NCBI GenBank assembly: GCA_021847685.1 | Contig: JAJZQE010000029.1 | Location: forward strand, 1-7,316 | Source: a bacterium | GTDB taxonomy: Bacteria > Patescibacteriota > Saccharimonadia > Saccharimonadales > Saccharimonadaceae | DNA length: 7,316 nucleotides | Direction: 5' to 3' | Part shown: piece after piece, positions 4,712 to 7,316 of the stretch | Position numbering within the stretch: position 1 is the first letter of the stretch | Layout: each line of letters begins with the position of its first letter | The notes under the pieces: model-generated | The model's input: only the letters and a program-made list of their open reading frames with translations | Told to the model about the DNA's origin: nothing | The model's database searches: none | Translations under genes and position numbers: made by a program

Positions 4712-7316
4712 ATGAAGTTTAAATCAGGTAGTCGCCGCCGAGCTGTCGAGTACGAAAAAGATTTAGTTCAGCAGTGGAAGAAAGACAAGACCTTTGAAAA
4801 ATCGGTCGAGATGCGCCCGGTTGATAATTCGTATGTCTTTTACGATGGTCCGCCGTTTATTACTGGTTCACCGCATCACGGTACGCTGCTTAGCTCTGTT
4901 ATTAAAGACGTAGTGCCGCGTTATCAGACGATGCTCGGCAAAAGAGTCGAGCGTGTTTGGGGTTGGGACTGCCATGGTCTGCCGGCTGAAAACTTTGTCG
5001 AGAAAAAACTTGGCATTACTGATCGTCACGAAATTGGCACGCGCATCAGTCTGGCTGATTATATTACCACTGCCCGCGAAAGCATGGTGCAAACGAGTGA
5101 TCTTTGGGAAGATACGGTTGATCGTATTGGACGCTGGGTTGACTTTAAGGGTGCCTATAAAACCATGGATAAACAATATATGGAATCGGTTTGGTGGGCG
5201 TTTAAGCAACTTTACGAAAAGGGCAAAATCTACGAAGGCGAGCGCGTCTTAATGTACGACACCAAGTGGGCGACACCACTTTCAAAGGCTGAAGTTACGA
5301 TGGATGCTGGCGCTTATATCGAAGTGACCGACCCAAGTGTTTATGTAAAGTTTAAATTAGTTGATCAAGATGCCTATCTGCTGGCCTGGACGACGACGCC
5401 GTGGACGCTGCCAAGTAACTCGGCGGTGGCGGTAAATGAAGATTTAATTTATGCAGAAGTAAAACTCGACGATGTGAACTACATTTTAGCTCAGGATTTG
5501 CTGGACATAGCGCTGACTGACGAAAAGCATAAAGTTTTGGATTATGAAGTCATCAGCACGTTTAAAGGTAGTGAACTGGTTGGTAAGCGTTACGAACCGC
5601 TATTTGTTGATCGTGGCGAAAATGCTCACAAAGTTTGGGCGGCTAATTATGTCACGACTGAATCTGGTACAGGTATTGTTCACCTTGCTCCAGCTTACGG
5701 CGAAGAGGACTTTGCGCTTGCTCAAAAGAACAAAATCCCCGTCATCCATACTCTAGACGAATATGGCGTCTTTACGGAAGGCGATTGGAAGGGTGAGGAT
5801 GTTTGGGAGATTAACAAGACGATTGCCAAGACGTTACTGGAACGTGGCGTTGTCTGGAAGATTGATTACATTCGTCACGAATATCCGCACAATCCACGCA
5901 CCGGACACCGTTTAATGTACCGGGCTCACCCCAGTTGGTTTATTGATATTGATGGCCAGCGCGAGGAAATGCTCGAGCAGAATACCGAACACATTAATTG
6001 GTTCCCCGATCACATTAAACACGGTCGTTTTGAAAAGACTGTCGAGACGGCACCAGACTGGAACATTAGTCGTGACCGTTTTTGGGCAACAGCTATGCCG
6101 GTTTGGAAGGGTACTGATAAGGGGGGCAATGAGCATATCAAAGTTATTGGTAGCTACGCCGAATTGAAAGATTTAAGTGGCGTCGAATTGGAAGATTATC
6201 ACCGCCCATGGGTTGATGATATTACTTTCGAAATCGATGGTGTTAAGTACAGCCGTATTGATAAAGTGATGGATTGTTGGTTTGAAAGTGGCAGCATGCC
6301 GTTTGCGCAATTCCATTATCCATTTGAAAATGTCGAAAAATTTGAACAAAATTTCCCAGGCGACTTTATTGTCGAATACGTCGGTCAAGTTCGTGCCTGG
6401 TTTTATTACGTGCACGCCATCAATGTTGGTTTATTTGGTCACAATGCCTTTAAAAACGTGATTGTGACTGGTAACGTGGCTGGCAACGATGGTCGCAAGA
6501 TGAGTAAAAGCCTGGGTAATTACACTGACCCAAATATTTTAATGGATGAGTTTTCAGCTGATAGCTTGCGCTTTTTGCTACTGCAATCGCCGCTGCTAAA
6601 CGGTGAGGACTTTGCGCTTCATGACAAGGAAGTTGGTGACGTCGCCCGTAAACTATCCATGATTTGGAACATGTACGACTTCTTTACGATGTACGCCGAA
6701 GTTGATGGCTGGGAATTTAACGGTGACTTAAGCGACCCGTCGGACATCCTAGAAAACTCGCTTGATCAATGGGTTGTCAGCCGTGTCCACCAACTGACCG
6801 CCGAGGTTGAAAAAAATATGGATATCTATGATTTGCCAAATGCCGTCAAACCAATCTTGCCATTTATCGAAGACGCTAGTAACTGGTATGTCCGTCGCAG
6901 TCGTCGCCGTTTTTGGAAGTCGGGTGATGATAAGGATAAAAACAATGCATATCGCACCCTGCACTACGTCCTGGTTCAGTTAGCTATGACGATTGCGCCA
7001 TTTACGCCGTTTTTGGCCGAAGAATTGTACCAAAAATTAACCGGTGGTGAAAGCGTGCACCTACTGGATTGGCCAAAAGTCGGTCATATTAACGAGCTGG
7101 TTGTTACCGACATGGAAACTGTTCGCGAATACGTTAACCTGGGCCTCAGTATCCGGGCTAAAGAGCGCCAAAAGGTTCGTCAGCCGCTAGCCAGCGTAAC
7201 CGTACCACGACTAGGCGAGTTTGTTGATTTTGAAGATATCTTGATTGATGAGCTGAATGTTAAAAAAGTGATCACCGGCGGTGAATTGGCGCTTGATTTA
7301 ACGATTACGCCAGCCT
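4712..7316 (+). CDS. ileS: Isoleucyl-tRNA synthetase, type 2 (eukaryote-like), C-terminus outside window
   Basis: This class I aminoacyl-tRNA synthetase charges tRNA-Ile with isoleucine. The frame is open for 868 codons to the window end; full IleRS proteins have about 1,000-1,080 residues, so the C-terminal end is missing. Landmarks: YDGPPF (44-49), the HIGH signature as HHGT (55-58), GWDCHGLPAE (84-93), the CP1 editing domain with WTTTPWT (226-232) and the GTGIVHLAPAYGEED stretch ending at Asp333, DCWFESGSMPFAQ in the second half, and KMSKS (596-600). The anticodon-binding helical domain follows, including NWYVRRSRRRFW. The FYDGPPF...PHHG, VERVWGWD and SGSMPFAQFHYPFEN wording is that of IleRS2, the eukaryote-like type often insensitive to mupirocin, not of E. 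coli-type IleRS1. The fourth HIGH residue is Thr rather than His. ATG 4712 is the only start near the AAAGGA site and directly follows the T-box leader. Confidence 0.95.
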   Translation, partial: MKFKSGSRRRAVEYEKDLVQQWKKDKTFEKSVEMRPVDNSYVFYDGPPFITGSPHHGTLLSSVIKDVVPRYQTMLGKRVERVWGWDCHGLPAENFVEKKLGITDRHEIGTRISLADYITTARESMVQTSDLWEDTVDRIGRWVDFKGAYKTMDKQYMESVWWAFKQLYEKGKIYEGERVLMYDTKWATPLSKAEVTMDAGAYIEVTDPSVYVKFKLVDQDAYLLAWTTTPWTLPSNSAVAVNEDLIYAEVKLDDVNYILAQDLLDIALTDEKHKVLDYEVISTFKGSELVGKRYEPLFVDRGENAHKVWAANYVTTESGTGIVHLAPAYGEEDFALAQKNKIPVIHTLDEYGVFTEGDWKGEDVWEINKTIAKTLLERGVVWKIDYIRHEYPHNPRTGHRLMYRAHPSWFIDIDGQREEMLEQNTEHINWFPDHIKHGRFEKTVETAPDWNISRDRFWATAMPVWKGTDKGGNEHIKVIGSYAELKDLSGVELEDYHRPWVDDITFEIDGVKYSRIDKVMDCWFESGSMPFAQFHYPFENVEKFEQNFPGDFIVEYVGQVRAWFYYVHAINVGLFGHNAFKNVIVTGNVAGNDGRKMSKSLGNYTDPNILMDEFSADSLRFLLLQSPLLNGEDFALHDKEVGDVARKLSMIWNMYDFFTMYAEVDGWEFNGDLSDPSDILENSLDQWVVSRVHQLTAEVEKNMDIYDLPNAVKPILPFIEDASNWYVRRSRRRFWKSGDDKDKNNAYRTLHYVLVQLAMTIAPFTPFLAEELYQKLTGGESVHLLDWPKVGHINELVVTDMETVREYVNLGLSIRAKERQKVRQPLASVTVPRLGEFVDFEDILIDELNVKKVITGGELALDLTITPA

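Noticed and set aside
4953..6415. Short open frames on both strands within ileS, map, ftsZ and nrdR
   Set aside because: They overlap well-recognised genes in other frames, show arginine/serine-rich or low-information translations, and have no family resemblance.
1..7316. Recoding of TGA (as in some CPR groups)
   Set aside because: All genes read through without in-frame TGA, so there is no evidence for a changed code. The lack of TGA stops among six genes is too small a sample.
1..7316. Mobile elements, CRISPR arrays, tRNA or rRNA genes
   Set aside because: No transposase, terminal repeats, spaced direct repeats or cloverleaf/rRNA-like stretches were found; the window is densely filled with housekeeping genes.

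Overview
The window is a compact housekeeping segment with every gene on the + strand: adk (3' part) - map - ftsA - ftsZ - nrdR - a small thioredoxin-fold gene - T-box leader - ileS (5' part). It suggests a free-standing bacterial chromosome. The best guess is a member of the Patescibacteria/CPR, perhaps Saccharibacteria. The reasons are the terse gene packing, a eukaryote-like (type 2) IleRS with an unusual HHGT signature, a short-LID adenylate kinase, an NrdR without cysteines and a very cysteine-poor protein set. This is inference from style, not from a marker gene. All six visible stop codons are TAA or TAG, and nothing in the reading frames calls for recoding of TGA.

Region 1-1193 carries the end of adenylate kinase, overlapping methionine aminopeptidase by 16 bases. 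This is the classic adk-map pair that usually sits at the end of the ribosomal-protein (spc) cluster. Region 1194-3721 is the division pair ftsA-ftsZ. Each gene has its own recognisable promoter. The ftsA promoter is so close to the start codon that its mRNA should be leaderless. The ftsZ promoter is an extended -10 element next to an 8-bp inverted repeat that spans the ftsA stop.

Region 3724-4445 follows ftsZ with almost no gaps. It holds an NrdR-type repressor of ribonucleotide reductase that has lost all four zinc-binding cysteines, then an 86-residue thioredoxin-fold protein that has lost the CxxC motif.

Region 4446-4711 is the main non-coding feature: a T-box riboswitch in front of ileS. 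It has a 7-base UGGUACC bulge in an antiterminator-type hairpin, a stem III, and a very small hairpin whose terminal loop shows the isoleucine codon AUC. This resembles the ultrashort stem I design known from actinobacterial ileS leaders. The 3' part of the leader can form a long helix followed by U residues and can also pair with the ileS Shine-Dalgarno sequence, so both transcriptional and translational readouts are conceivable. Region 4712-7316 is ileS, open at the window end and lacking its C-terminus.

Functionally, the window links growth-state functions: nucleotide balance (Adk, NrdR), N-terminal methionine removal (Map), Z-ring assembly (FtsA, FtsZ) and isoleucine charging (IleRS), with ileS directly controlled by uncharged tRNA-Ile.
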